DNA of 64,000 nt from CAYWRZ01 sp964460845 (GCA_964460845.1 CAYWRZ010000003.1:186001-250000), one strand, 5' to 3'; shown: positions 8,484 to 18,032, numbered from the stretch's first letter. Notes: generated by a model from the letters alone, not told the origin. A program made the numbers and translations.

Positions 8484-11400
8484 ATGGAAATATTTACTCT
8501 TACTTTGTTACGGCGGTTTTTTGTTTTATTGGTTTTGGTAGTTGGGTCTGTGCAAGAGGTGTTTGCAACGCACTCTCAAGGTGCAGACATTACTTACACC
8601 TGCCTTGGTGGGAACCAGTATCGTATCCGCCTTGCTTTTTACCGCGATTGTGCCGGACAGGCGGCTCCTACAACCGCATCAATTAACATTTCGTCTGCTT
8701 CTTGTGGCAGAAATTTCAGCGCTACGCTTAACCGGGTGGTGGGAACGGGTGCCGATGTAACTCCCGTTTGTCCCAGTGTGACCACAAGGTGCGGTTCCGG
8801 TTCGCATCCCGGTGTGCAGGAATGGGTGTACGAAGGAACGGTGACCCTCCCGGCGCAATGTACCGACTGGGTGTTCAGCTACGGACTCTGTTGCAGAAAT
8901 GATGCCATTTCTACCATCAATAATCCGGGTGGAGATAATATTTATGTAGAAGCGCGCTTAGACAACCTGAATTTTCCCTGTAGCAGTTCGCCTCAGTTTT
9001 CTAACCGTCCAGTACCCTATATCTGCGTTAATCAGACCTACTGCTTTAACCACGGTGCGATCGATCCCGATGGCGATTCGCTGGCTTATTCTTTTGTACC
9101 GCCCGCCACTAGTGCAACTGGTACGGTGACGTATATCGGTGGTCTTTCACCTACAAATCCAATCCATTCTACACCCGGTGTTACCCTGAATCCTGTAACC
9201 GGAGATATCTGCATGACTCCGAATCAGCTTCAGGTTTCGGTTATGGCTGTGCGTGTGAGCAAATATCGAAATGGAGTGCTGGTAGGTAGTGTAGTGCGTG
9301 ACATACAGGTACAGGTAATCAACTGTAGCAATAACCTGCCTGATGTTTCGGGAATAAACGGCGGCACATCTTTTAGTACGATAGGCTGTGCCGGAGCGCC
9401 GATCAGTTTTACCATTAATTCGCTCGATGCCGATGCCAGTCAAAACGTAACGATGACCTGGAACAACGCTATTCCCGGAGCCACTTTTACCACCTCGGGG
9501 GGTACGCGGCCTACGGCTACTTTCACCTGGACGCCTACTATGGCACAAATAAGTCCCAATCCCTATTGTTTTACGGTAACCGTGAGGGATAACAGTTGCC
9601 CGCTTAACGGTACGCAAACGCGCTCTTATTGCATCACGGTATCCGGATTTAACAATGCTATTTCCACAACTCCTGCCAGTTGCGGACAGCCTAACGGTTC
9701 GGCTACTGTCACTCCTTCCGATGGCATAGCGCCTTATACCTACTCCTGGAATACTTCGCCTGTTCAGACTACCGCAACAGCTACAGGACTCATCGCAGGT
9801 ACTTATACCGTGCAGGTAAGCGATGCCAGCGGTTGTACATACACACTCAATGCGCAGGTCAACGACGGTGATGTGCCCCCAACGATAAATCTAACCCCGG
9901 ATCATGTAGCTTGTCACAACGGATCTGATGGGTCGGTGAGCACTACCGTTACCGGAGGCCAAACACCTTATAGCTATGCTTGGGCACACGGCCCCGTTAC
10001 GCCTTCATTAACCGGACTCGCGGCAGGAAGTTATTCGCTCACAGTAACTACGGCAGGAGGCTGTGTTTCTACGGCTTCGGTGAATATTACCGAACCCGCA
10101 GTTCCGCTTAATGCTACATCGACGCCACAAAATGTGTCCTGTTTCGGATTAAGCGACGGTTCGGCTACAGCCCTTCCTTCGGGAGGAACACCGCCCTATT
10201 CCTATTCCTGGTCCACTACGCCGGTACAAACTACGGCTACCGCATCCAACCTTCCGGCGGGTAATTATACTGCTACTGTGACCGATGCCAACGGTTGTAC
10301 CACTACTGTTTCGGCCAATGTAACTGAACCGCCTTTACTCACTCTTGGCGTAACGGGTACTACCGCAGTAATCTGCAACGGCGAGAGCAACGGGGCGGCT
10401 ACAGTTGCGGCGGGAGGCGGTACTACTCCTTATACCTACTCGTGGAACACTATTCCTGTACAAAGCACCCCTACGGCTAGCGGCTTGGCAGCGGGTAATT
10501 ATACTGCTACTGTGACCGATGCCAACGGATGTACCACTACTGTTTCAGCCAATGTAACTGAACCGCCTTTACTCACACTTGGCGTAACGGGCACTACCGC
10601 GGTAATCTGCAACGGCGAAAGTAACGGTACGGCTACAGTTGCTGCGGGAGGCGGAACTACGTCTTACACGTATTCGTGGAACACGACGCCCGTACAAAGC
10701 ACTCCTACGGCCACCGGTTTGGCAGCGGGTAATTACAATGCTACTGTAAGCGATGCCAACGGTTGTACCACTACTGTTTCAGCCAATGTAACTGAACCGC
10801 CTTTACTCACTCTTGGCGTAACGGGTACTACCGCTGTAATCTGCAATGGCGAGAGTAACGGTACGGCTACAGTTGCTGCGGGAGGCGGAACTACGCCTTA
10901 CACGTATTCGTGGAACACGACGCCCGTACAAAGTACTCCTACGGCTAGCGGTTTGGCAGCGGGTAATTATACTGCTACTGTGACCGATGCCAACGGATGT
11001 ACCACTACTGTTTCAGCCAATGTAACTGAACCGCCTTTACTCACACTTGGCGTAACGGGCACTACCGCGGTAATCTGTAACGGCGAGAGTAACGGTACGG
11101 CGACTGTGGCTGCGGGTGGTGGAACCACACCTTATACTTATTCGTGGAATACGACGCCCGTGCAAAGCACCCCTACGGCTACCGGTTTGGCAGCGGGTAA
11201 TTACACCGCTACTGTGACCGATGCCAACGGATGTACCACTACTGTTTCGGCCAATGTAACCGAACCACCTTTACTCACACTTGGCGTAACGGGTACTACC
11301 GCTGTAATCTGCAACGGCGAGAGTAACGGTACGGCTACAGTTGCTGCGGGTGGTGGAACTACGCCTTATATCTATTCCTGGAATACGGCTCCTGTACAAA

Positions 11401-13925
11401 ATACGGCTACCGCTAACGGCCTTGTCGCGGGACTTCACGTAGCTACTGTGACCGATGCCAATGGTTGTACCACTACTATTTCAGCCAATGTAACTGAACC
11501 ACCTTTACTCACACTTGGCGTAACGGGTACTACGGCAGTAATCTGCAACGGCGAGAGCAACGGCACGGCGACTGTGGCTGCGGGTGGTGGAACTACTCCT
11601 TACACGTATTCATGGAACACGACGCCCGTGCAAAGCACCCCTACGGCCACCGGGTTAGCAGCGGGAAGCTATACTGCTACTGTAACCGATGCGAACGGTT
11701 GTACCACTACCATTTCAGCCAATGTAACTGAACCGTCCTTGTTGACACTTAGCGTAACGGGTACTACGGCAGTAATCTGCAACGGCGAGAGTAACGGTAC
11801 GGCTACAGTTGCTGCGGGAGGCGGAACTACGCCTTACACGTATTCGTGGAATACGACTCCTGTACAAAGCACTCCTACGGCTACCGGTTTGGCAGCGGGT
11901 AATTACAATGCTACTGTAACCGATGCCAACGGATGTACGGCAAACGCATCGGCCGATATTACCCAACCCACTCTTTTAACATTGAATGTAACGGGCACTA
12001 CAGCGGTAATCTGTAACGGCGAGAGCAACGGTACGGCTACAGTTGCTGCGGGAGGCGGAACCACGCCTTATACGTATTCGTGGAATACGACTCCTGTGCA
12101 AAGCACCCCTACGGCTACCGGTTTGGCAGCAGGTAATTACAGTGCTACTGTAACCGATGCCAACGGATGTACCACAACCATTTCAGCCAATGTAACCGAA
12201 CCCCCTCTACTCACACTTAGCGTAACGGGCACTACCGCGGTAATCTGTAACGGCGAAAGTAACGGTACGGCGACTGTGGCTGCGGGTGGTGGAACTACGC
12301 CTTATACGTATTCGTGGAATACGACTCCTGTGCAAAATACGGCTACCGCTAACGGCCTTGTCGCTGGACTTCATGTGGCTACCGTAACCGATGCCAATGG
12401 TTGTACGGCCTTGATTTCGGCGACTGTAACTGAGCCTACTCAGGTACAATTAGCGGTGGTTGTAACGGACCCTATATCGTGTTACGGATATAGCGACGGA
12501 GAAATACAGGCTACCGCTTCAGGAGGGATAGCACCTTATACCTATTCGTGGAATACCACGCCTGTACAAACAACGGCACTACTGAGCAACCTTTCGATAG
12601 GCAGCTATACGGCAACGACTACCGATGCGAACGGTTGTACAGCTACGGCTTCTATTCAGCTTACACAACCCGACTCGATAGTGTTCAGCTTAACGGGAGC
12701 AGGTATCATTTGTCCCGGAACGCTCGCTACATTACAGGTAGTGGCTACAGGTGGAGATAATAACTACAGCTATCACTGGAATCAGGGTCTGGCAAATGTG
12801 CCGGCGCATAATGTATCACCCGCGCAATCGACTACCTATACCGTCACGGTAAGCGATGGAAATAACTGTCCCTCGGCTACGCAAAGCGTACTGGTTACGG
12901 TGAACGATATTCAACTGGTTACGTTTTCGGTAACGGCTACTCCCGAAATTTGTATAGGTTCTTCCGGTAGCGTGCAGGCGTATTACAACGGAGGGTATGG
13001 TAATTACGCGCTCACCTGGCACAATGGCGCTCTTTCGGGGCCGGGACCGCATACGGTAAGTCCTCCTTCTTCGCTTTACTATGTGGTCACTCTTACCGAC
13101 GACTGTGGAAATACGCGTACCGACTCGGCTTACCTGGAGGTTCACCCGCTTCCATTGGTGGATCTTAGCCCGCAATCGATTGTCGAATGTGGAAGCGCCA
13201 ATGTGGTAATGGCCAATAATTATCCCAATATTCCCGGCTCTTCTTTTGTGTGGGATATGGGCGACGGTACCATTCTTTCCGACGAGGTGGTTATTCACGG
13301 TTATGCCGCTAGCGGAACTTATACCGTATTGCTTACCGTAACTTCTCCGCAAGGTTGTGTGAATTCGGCTTCCAACGTGGTCGTCACTACCGTCAGGCCG
13401 CAGGCTATTGCGCAGTTTATCGCCATACCTCCCGAGATGTCTATTTTCCAGCCCGACGTGCGTTTCGAAAACCAATCGGTTAATGCCACAATGTTCTACT
13501 GGGAATTTGGCGACGGCGCTTCCTCCACACAAGTGCATCCCGAACATCGTTACCAGCAGCCCGGTATTTATCCGGTCACACTTTACGCCAACAACGTGCA
13601 CAGTTGTCCCGATACGTTAACCTTGCATATCACAGTGCGCCCTGAGTTTACCTATTATGTGCCCAATGCCTTTACACCTGATGGAGACGGTATAAATGAT
13701 TTTTTCCTCGGAAAAGGAGAGCATATAGCGGAGTTTGAAATGATTATTTTCGATCGCTGGGGCATCAATGTGTTTACTACCCGCGACCAGCATCAGGGCT
13801 GGGATGGCACACACTTAGGCAGCCGCCCGGCGCAGCCCGATGTGTACGTCTATAAAATCAAAATCAGAGACAGCATAGTGGGCGATTACCATCATTTCAA
13901 CGGCCATGTCTCTTTGGTCAGGTAA
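8484..13925 (+). CDS. Giant SprB-repeat cell-surface adhesin with type IX sorting (CHU_C) domain
   Basis: An 1813-residue secreted adhesin. It has a signal peptide (cleavage near VFATH, residue 30) and a Cys-rich N-terminal domain with cadherin/Ig-like strands (about 30-390, e.g. AIDPDGDSLAYSF). Thirteen SprB-like repeats of about 78 residues follow (about 390-1400), nine of them nearly identical. Then come Ig/PKD-like domains (about 1400-1720, with VWDMGDGT and YWEFGDG). A gliding-motility C-terminal domain closes the protein (about 1724-1813: VPNAFTPDGDGINDFF, FDRWG, WDG). The last domain is the type B signal for the type IX secretion system. SprB of Flavobacterium johnsoniae is a mobile adhesin that drives gliding; by analogy this protein may mediate adhesion or gliding, but motility cannot be proven here. 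It has its own promoter and terminator. Confidence 0.9.
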   Translation: MEIFTLTLLRRFFVLLVLVVGSVQEVFATHSQGADITYTCLGGNQYRIRLAFYRDCAGQAAPTTASINISSASCGRNFSATLNRVVGTGADVTPVCPSVTTRCGSGSHPGVQEWVYEGTVTLPAQCTDWVFSYGLCCRNDAISTINNPGGDNIYVEARLDNLNFPCSSSPQFSNRPVPYICVNQTYCFNHGAIDPDGDSLAYSFVPPATSATGTVTYIGGLSPTNPIHSTPGVTLNPVTGDICMTPNQLQVSVMAVRVSKYRNGVLVGSVVRDIQVQVINCSNNLPDVSGINGGTSFSTIGCAGAPISFTINSLDADASQNVTMTWNNAIPGATFTTSGGTRPTATFTWTPTMAQISPNPYCFTVTVRDNSCPLNGTQTRSYCITVSGFNNAISTTPASCGQPNGSATVTPSDGIAPYTYSWNTSPVQTTATATGLIAGTYTVQVSDASGCTYTLNAQVNDGDVPPTINLTPDHVACHNGSDGSVSTTVTGGQTPYSYAWAHGPVTPSLTGLAAGSYSLTVTTAGGCVSTASVNITEPAVPLNATSTPQNVSCFGLSDGSATALPSGGTPPYSYSWSTTPVQTTATASNLPAGNYTATVTDANGCTTTVSANVTEPPLLTLGVTGTTAVICNGESNGAATVAAGGGTTPYTYSWNTIPVQSTPTASGLAAGNYTATVTDANGCTTTVSANVTEPPLLTLGVTGTTAVICNGESNGTATVAAGGGTTSYTYSWNTTPVQSTPTATGLAAGNYNATVSDANGCTTTVSANVTEPPLLTLGVTGTTAVICNGESNGTATVAAGGGTTPYTYSWNTTPVQSTPTASGLAAGNYTATVTDANGCTTTVSANVTEPPLLTLGVTGTTAVICNGESNGTATVAAGGGTTPYTYSWNTTPVQSTPTATGLAAGNYTATVTDANGCTTTVSANVTEPPLLTLGVTGTTAVICNGESNGTATVAAGGGTTPYIYSWNTAPVQNTATANGLVAGLHVATVTDANGCTTTISANVTEPPLLTLGVTGTTAVICNGESNGTATVAAGGGTTPYTYSWNTTPVQSTPTATGLAAGSYTATVTDANGCTTTISANVTEPSLLTLSVTGTTAVICNGESNGTATVAAGGGTTPYTYSWNTTPVQSTPTATGLAAGNYNATVTDANGCTANASADITQPTLLTLNVTGTTAVICNGESNGTATVAAGGGTTPYTYSWNTTPVQSTPTATGLAAGNYSATVTDANGCTTTISANVTEPPLLTLSVTGTTAVICNGESNGTATVAAGGGTTPYTYSWNTTPVQNTATANGLVAGLHVATVTDANGCTALISATVTEPTQVQLAVVVTDPISCYGYSDGEIQATASGGIAPYTYSWNTTPVQTTALLSNLSIGSYTATTTDANGCTATASIQLTQPDSIVFSLTGAGIICPGTLATLQVVATGGDNNYSYHWNQGLANVPAHNVSPAQSTTYTVTVSDGNNCPSATQSVLVTVNDIQLVTFSVTATPEICIGSSGSVQAYYNGGYGNYALTWHNGALSGPGPHTVSPPSSLYYVVTLTDDCGNTRTDSAYLEVHPLPLVDLSPQSIVECGSANVVMANNYPNIPGSSFVWDMGDGTILSDEVVIHGYAASGTYTVLLTVTSPQGCVNSASNVVVTTVRPQAIAQFIAIPPEMSIFQPDVRFENQSVNATMFYWEFGDGASSTQVHPEHRYQQPGIYPVTLYANNVHSCPDTLTLHITVRPEFTYYVPNAFTPDGDGINDFFLGKGEHIAEFEMIIFDRWGINVFTTRDQHQGWDGTHLGSRPAQPDVYVYKIKIRDSIVGDYHHFNGHVSLVR
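10350..12455 (+). repeat. Nine tandem 234-bp near-identical SprB repeat units
   Basis: Nine units of exactly 234 bp (78 codons) run in frame. Each carries the landmarks TTAVICNGESNG, TYSWNT, ATVTDANGC and an NVTEP-type end. Three diverged units precede the block (about 9650-10349) and one follows it (from 12456). Most unit-to-unit changes are scattered silent changes, which suggests recent expansion by recombination. Confidence 0.95.
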
Positions 13926-13956
13926 AACGATAGCCCGAACTTTTTAAAACTAAAAA

Positions 13957-13983
13957 CCCCGACATTTTTTGTCGGGGTTTTTT
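13957..13983 (+). terminator. Rho-independent terminator after the adhesin gene
   Basis: CCCCGAC (13957-13963), a 7-nt loop, GTCGGGG (13971-13977), then six T. An A-run on the left side means it can also serve the convergent stress-protein gene. Confidence 0.9.
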
Positions 13984-14013
13984 ATTGAACCGAAGTTTAT
14001 TTCTGTGAGGAAC

Positions 14014-14841
14014 TCAGGAAAACATAATCGATCCGCCTGATACGGTTGTAGAGCGGGGATTCATGATACATACGGGAACCTGTGCATCGTTGGTAATGAG
14101 AATCTGTTCGGCCGAGTTGGCGAAAAGTCCACCCGTAAAACGATTGCCCTGGTGGTTCATAATCGCGATGAGGTCGGCATCGAGTGCAGAGGCAAGACGA
14201 ATGGTTTCTTTTTCGAGGCTACCGTCTTCGGCGATGTGTGTGGTAAATTCGATATGGCGTTCGCTCAAAAATTTCTTGGTAAAAGCGATATTGCTGTTCA
14301 GTTGGTGTAACAGGTATTCGTCGTCTTCGCGAGGGGTGATGATGTGTACTTTGGAGTTAAAATACTTAGCCATATCTGCTACGATAGTCAGCTTTTGCTT
14401 GGTGTCTTTTTCAAGGTCGAGCGGAACTACGATGTCGTCGTAGCCCGATTCTTTGATAGGCCGTTCCTGCACCACGATAAAAGGTACTGCAGAGTTGGTG
14501 ATCACTTTCATCGCGTCGCTGCCTACAATTTTCTGCCAGCCTTTGGCCCCGTGTGTGCCCATAAAAATGAGGGATGCGGATATTTCGCTCGCGTATTTTC
14601 CGATATCGTCAAAAATATTTCCGATACGTACTACGGCACCGCAGGAAATTCCTTCTTTCGCTTCGGTTTCAGCGGCCAGCTTTTCCAGCTTTGTACGGGC
14701 TTCGTCCACCTGTGAGGTTTTGCTGACTACGTGTAGCAGGTGTACGCCCGCTCCTGTAGTTTTTGCCACTTTTATAGCGTGGTTGAGCGCAGTATCGGCA
14801 ACTTTTGAAAAATCGTGCGGGACAATGAATGTGGCAGCCAT
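14014..14841 (-). CDS. Universal stress protein with two Usp domains
   Basis: 275 residues forming two tandem UspA folds (about 1-145 and 148-275). The first begins FIVPHDFSKVADTALNHA and ends with the ATP-binding loop GTHGAKGWQKIVGSDA. The second begins DIVVPLDLEKDTKQK and ends VPVCIMNP, with a weaker loop (NHQGNRFTGGLFANSAE). Tandem Usp proteins are cytoplasmic nucleotide-binding proteins induced by stress; the client is not known. A TATCTTTA sequence about 25 nt upstream of the start is a near match to the -7 element. The gene converges on the adhesin gene and shares its terminator region. Confidence 0.9.
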   Translation of the reverse strand: MAATFIVPHDFSKVADTALNHAIKVAKTTGAGVHLLHVVSKTSQVDEARTKLEKLAAETEAKEGISCGAVVRIGNIFDDIGKYASEISASLIFMGTHGAKGWQKIVGSDAMKVITNSAVPFIVVQERPIKESGYDDIVVPLDLEKDTKQKLTIVADMAKYFNSKVHIITPREDDEYLLHQLNSNIAFTKKFLSERHIEFTTHIAEDGSLEKETIRLASALDADLIAIMNHQGNRFTGGLFANSAEQILITNDAQVPVCIMNPRSTTVSGGSIMFS

Positions 14842-15079
14842 AGCAAGAAAAAATGTATAAATTTAAAGATACGCAAAATTGACTAAATATAGTGATTTTT
14901 TGTTTTTCAAAAAAAGTGTCGGATAGCTTATTTTAAGCGTAAAACCGGAAATTTGAGGGGCAAACTGCCGGCTTTTTATCAAGCGGTAATGCGTCAGAAA
15001 ATAGCGGGATAAAATCCGTTTTTCGCGTCTGGTTTTTACATTTAAAACCAGTAAAATCACCCTGCATTCTACGATATCC

Positions 15080-15087
15080 TATATTTG
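15080..15087 (+). promoter_or_regulatory. -7 element (TAtaTTTG) 4 nt before a start codon
   Basis: TATATTTG at 15080-15087 is followed by only ACTA before the ATG at 15092, predicting a leaderless message. No good -33 element is visible. Confidence 0.4.
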
Positions 15088-15091
15088 ACTA

Positions 15092-15736
15092 ATGAGAATC
15101 TTTCGAAAAAGAAGAATACGAAGATTTTGGCAATGGCTGGAAACCCGGATTGGGCATTATGAAAGGACGGATATCGGGGCATCAATTTGGGATTCTATCG
15201 AGGCTTATCAGGATCAGTTGACCGACGAGCTGTGGCGCCAGCTTCAAAAAGTCGATAAAAAGCTGCATATCGCCTATACTGCCCGCCTCGGAGAAAACCC
15301 ACTACGAACATTGATTATCTCTGCCAACGGAAAGCGCAGCAAATTTTCGCTTGTGCAGCAAATAGTAGCGATGGCTCCGGCGCTAAAAGGATGGGAAATA
15401 CTTGCTTTCAGGCCGAGAATGCCCGAATCTGACTTTTCCCTGCATTTTTCACCGAGCCATAGCATGAAGGTAGATGAAATGTATTTCGACAGCGAAATAC
15501 GAGGAAATGAACTGCAGATAAACGTCTATGGCCGCGACCTGGAACGTTATAACCAGGATTCAGTTTATAATGCCGGAATGATTTTTATGCAGTACGTGCT
15601 CGGCGAATACAATGCCGTAATGAATGTGCAAAGGTTTGCTTTTTACGGATTCCACAGCATTCGCAAGTATGCGGAGGTTAGCCCTTTGACGGATCTGTAC
15701 GCATTTGTAGAATCCCGACCGGCCAAGAACCACTAA
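15092..15736 (+). CDS. Conserved hypothetical protein, possibly DUF695-like
   Basis: A 214-residue cytoplasmic protein with a strongly basic N-terminus (RKRRIRRFWQW) and no signal peptide. The middle (LRTLIISANGKRSKFSLVQQ, then APALKGWEILAFRP) resembles a pattern I recall from DUF695-type Bacteroidota proteins, in which a predicted regulatory domain compares two measurements. The match is tentative and no activity can be given. It stands alone between the stress-protein gene and the tRNA gene and has its own terminator. Confidence 0.6.
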   Translation: MRIFRKRRIRRFWQWLETRIGHYERTDIGASIWDSIEAYQDQLTDELWRQLQKVDKKLHIAYTARLGENPLRTLIISANGKRSKFSLVQQIVAMAPALKGWEILAFRPRMPESDFSLHFSPSHSMKVDEMYFDSEIRGNELQINVYGRDLERYNQDSVYNAGMIFMQYVLGEYNAVMNVQRFAFYGFHSIRKYAEVSPLTDLYAFVESRPAKNH

Positions 15737-15754
15737 ACGGAACGTTATAATTAA

Positions 15755-15783
15755 AAAAGGACGCTTATTTCAGCGTCCTTTTT
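15755..15783 (+). terminator. Rho-independent terminator
   Basis: AAAAGGACGCT paired with AGCGTCCTTTT around a short TATTTC loop, followed by a T-run. It ends the 15092 gene. The A-run on the left makes it potentially bidirectional, so it could also stop the tRNA transcript from the right. Confidence 0.85.
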
Positions 15784-15787
15784 TATG

Positions 15788-15861
15788 CTCCCCCTGCTGG
15801 ACTTGAACCAGCGACCCTCTGATTAACAGTCAGATGCTCTAACCAACTGAGCTAAGGAGGA
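15788..15861 (-). tRNA. tRNA-Asn (anticodon GTT)
   Basis: A 74-nt cloverleaf on the minus strand. The acceptor TCCTCCT pairs with AGGGGGA (one G-T pair), the D-arm has AGCTCAGTTGGTTAGAGC, the anticodon loop is CTGTTAA with anticodon GTT, and the T-loop is GGTTCAAGTCC. CCA is not encoded (the next bases are CAT). Asparaginyl-tRNA synthetase is also encoded in this window. Confidence 0.95.
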
Positions 15862-15947
15862 AGATTCCCTTTTTGTTAGGGTTTGCAAATATATATAAAA
15901 TCGAAAGAGAAGGCAAAATACAGATAAAAAATCCCTTCACAACGGCA

Positions 15948-16574
15948 TTAAAGGAAATAAAGATTTCGGGTTACCAGGTATTCGACGGTAAATCCGGTCA
16001 AGGCGCCCGCATATACCTCTGCCGGACTATGGTCGCCCGAAGTCAGTCTGGCCGAGCAAACTACGCCTGTGCCAAGCAGGATAAGCGAAAGGACCCCCAT
16101 GTGGGGCAAGATCACCGAATCGGCCGAAAGCCCGATGTAAAGTCCCGCTACTCCGGCTGCTCCGGCGGCGTGTGCGCTTATTTTGAACCGTTGGTTAAAA
16201 AGGGTGAGCAGCACCAGTACAAAGATGGAACCCGTAAGCACCGAGAGTAAAGCCGGGGGCATATCCTGAATTTTGTACAGCAGGTAATACAGCAGCAGGT
16301 AATAAAACGTGGTTACGATATAGGGCAGGTTCCGCTCCCGCCGTTCGGGCATAGAAAGGCTGGATATCATCTTATTGCGCAGCAGAATCAGCATGCTTAC
16401 TACCGGCATTACCACGGTGAGCATACCCATAAAGAGGTAAAGAAAGCGTTTGGCTTCGCCGGGAGTATTGTAATTCAGGAACGATTCCGAATGAAACAGA
16501 ATAAACAGTCCGTAAAGGGACATAAAAACGGGGTGAAACAGGATGGAAACAACCCGTGAAAGGCTGGGCGACAT
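15948..16574 (-). CDS. PAP2-like integral membrane phosphatase
   Basis: 208 residues with about six membrane spans. The C-terminal half has the lipid-phosphatase signature in degenerate form: KISAHAAG (for PSGH) and ARLTSGDHSPAEVYAG (for SRxxxGxHxxxDV), with RRERNLPY upstream in the place of KxxxxxxRP. PAP2 enzymes remove phosphate from lipids such as undecaprenyl or phosphatidate. Because the first motif is weak and the last Asp is replaced by Glu, activity is uncertain. The start lies 3 nt after the end of rpoN, so the two are probably one transcript. Confidence 0.65.
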   Translation of the reverse strand: MSPSLSRVVSILFHPVFMSLYGLFILFHSESFLNYNTPGEAKRFLYLFMGMLTVVMPVVSMLILLRNKMISSLSMPERRERNLPYIVTTFYYLLLYYLLYKIQDMPPALLSVLTGSIFVLVLLTLFNQRFKISAHAAGAAGVAGLYIGLSADSVILPHMGVLSLILLGTGVVCSARLTSGDHSPAEVYAGALTGFTVEYLVTRNLYFL

Positions 16575-16577
16575 AGT

Positions 16578-18032
16578 TCAGAGTTCTTTGCGAAGACGGG
16601 CTACCGGCATGTTCAGTTGTTCCCTGTATTTAGCCACGGTGCGTCTTGCGATGTTGTAACCTTTTTCTTTGAGCAATGCCGCCAATTGGTCGTCGGTAAG
16701 CGGCTTGCGCTTGTTTTCGGAAGCAATGCTTTCTTCCAGTATTTTTTTCACTTCGCGGGTGGACACTTCTTCGCCCGAATCGGTCGAGAGTGATTCGGAG
16801 AAAAAAGATTTCAGCAGGAAGGTACCGAAATGGGTTTGCACGTATTTGCTGTTGGCTACGCGCGACACGGTCGAGATGTCCATTCCCACAATGTCGGCAA
16901 TGTCTTTCAGGATCATCGGTCGCAGACGGGTTTCATCGCCTGTCAGGAAATACTCGCGCTGGTATTGCATAATGGCGTTCATGGTCATCAGCAGGGTTTG
17001 CTGCCGTTGCCGGATGGCGTCGATAAACCATTTGGCCGAATCGATACGCTGCCTGACGAAGGTCACGGCTTCGCGGTTCTTTTTGTCGTTTTTGTTTTCG
17101 GCATAAGCCCTTAGCATTTGCTCATAATCGGGCGAAATGTGCAATTGGGGTGCATTGCGCGAATTGAGGGTTAGCTCCAGCTTGCCGTTTTCTTCGGTGA
17201 TCAGAAAATCGGGAATGACGTGCTGCGGTCCTCTTGACGCTTCGCGTGCCGAATTGCCGGGCTTGGGGTTGAGGTGGATGATCTCGTCGATGGCCTCTTT
17301 GAGCTGCTCGTCAGCAATACCCAGCTTTTTTTGGATTTTGTCGTAGTGCTTGCGGGTAAATTCATCAAAATTATGCGCTACGATATCAATGGCAAACTCG
17401 ACCGCAATGCTTTCGGTCTCTTTTCGCCGAAGCTGGATAAGCAGGCATTCCTGCAGGTTACGCGCGCCTACTCCGGGAGGATCCAAATCCTGAATCATCG
17501 CCAGCACCCGTTCCACCTCTTCGCGGGTGGCCGAAATGTTGAGTGAAAAAGCCAGGTCGTCCACAATATTTTCGACCTCGCGCCGCAGGTAGCCCGAATC
17601 GTCGAGGTTGCCGATAATATAGGTGGCAATCTGTTTCTGCTTTTCGCTGAGCAGCCGCAGGTTGATCTGCCCGATCAGCATTTCCTGAAAAGAATCGCCC
17701 GAAGCGATGGGAATTACTTTTTCTTCGTCGTCTGCAGAACGGTTGTTGGCCTGTGTGCGGTAAGCCGGGGTATCGTCGTCTAAGTAGTCATTGATGTCGA
17801 AATCGTCGCGCGAATCACTCAGCTCGTCTTTTCCGAAATCGTCGTCGCCAAACTCGTCCTGCTGCGCCCGCTCTTCTTCGTGCATACCCTCTTCCAGCGC
17901 CGGATTGATCTCTATTTCTTCCTTGATGCGCTGCTCAAGTTCGGCAGTAGGCACCTGCAGCAGCTTCATGAGCTGTATCTGCTGGGGTGAAAGTTTCTGC
18001 AGAAGTTTCTGCTGTAAGGATTGCTTGAGCAT
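16578..18032 (-). CDS. rpoN: RNA polymerase sigma-54 factor
   Basis: A 484-residue sigma-54. It has an N-terminal Gln/Leu-rich region I (LKQSLQQKLLQKLSPQQIQL) that contacts activators, an acidic region II (about 50-110, rich in D and E), a core-binding region with a helix-turn-helix, and a C-terminal RpoN box (ARRTVAKYRE, residues 462-471) that reads the -24 element. Sigma-54 promoters need an AAA+ activator; none is encoded in this window. The gene is followed by the PAP2-like gene. Confidence 0.97.
   Translation of the reverse strand: MLKQSLQQKLLQKLSPQQIQLMKLLQVPTAELEQRIKEEIEINPALEEGMHEEERAQQDEFGDDDFGKDELSDSRDDFDINDYLDDDTPAYRTQANNRSADDEEKVIPIASGDSFQEMLIGQINLRLLSEKQKQIATYIIGNLDDSGYLRREVENIVDDLAFSLNISATREEVERVLAMIQDLDPPGVGARNLQECLLIQLRRKETESIAVEFAIDIVAHNFDEFTRKHYDKIQKKLGIADEQLKEAIDEIIHLNPKPGNSAREASRGPQHVIPDFLITEENGKLELTLNSRNAPQLHISPDYEQMLRAYAENKNDKKNREAVTFVRQRIDSAKWFIDAIRQRQQTLLMTMNAIMQYQREYFLTGDETRLRPMILKDIADIVGMDISTVSRVANSKYVQTHFGTFLLKSFFSESLSTDSGEEVSTREVKKILEESIASENKRKPLTDDQLAALLKEKGYNIARRTVAKYREQLNMPVARLRKEL

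Noticed and set aside
10350..12455. The repeat block considered as a CRISPR array or tandem satellite
   Set aside because: The units are 234 bp, in frame and without spacers, and they encode SprB domains.
14863..15060. A 65-residue minus-strand frame between the stress protein and the 15092 gene
   Set aside because: It is low-complexity, has no conserved pattern and lies in the divergent promoter region.
15873..16250. A 125-residue plus-strand frame opposite the PAP2-like gene
   Set aside because: The minus-strand frame has membrane segments and PAP2-like motifs; this frame has none.
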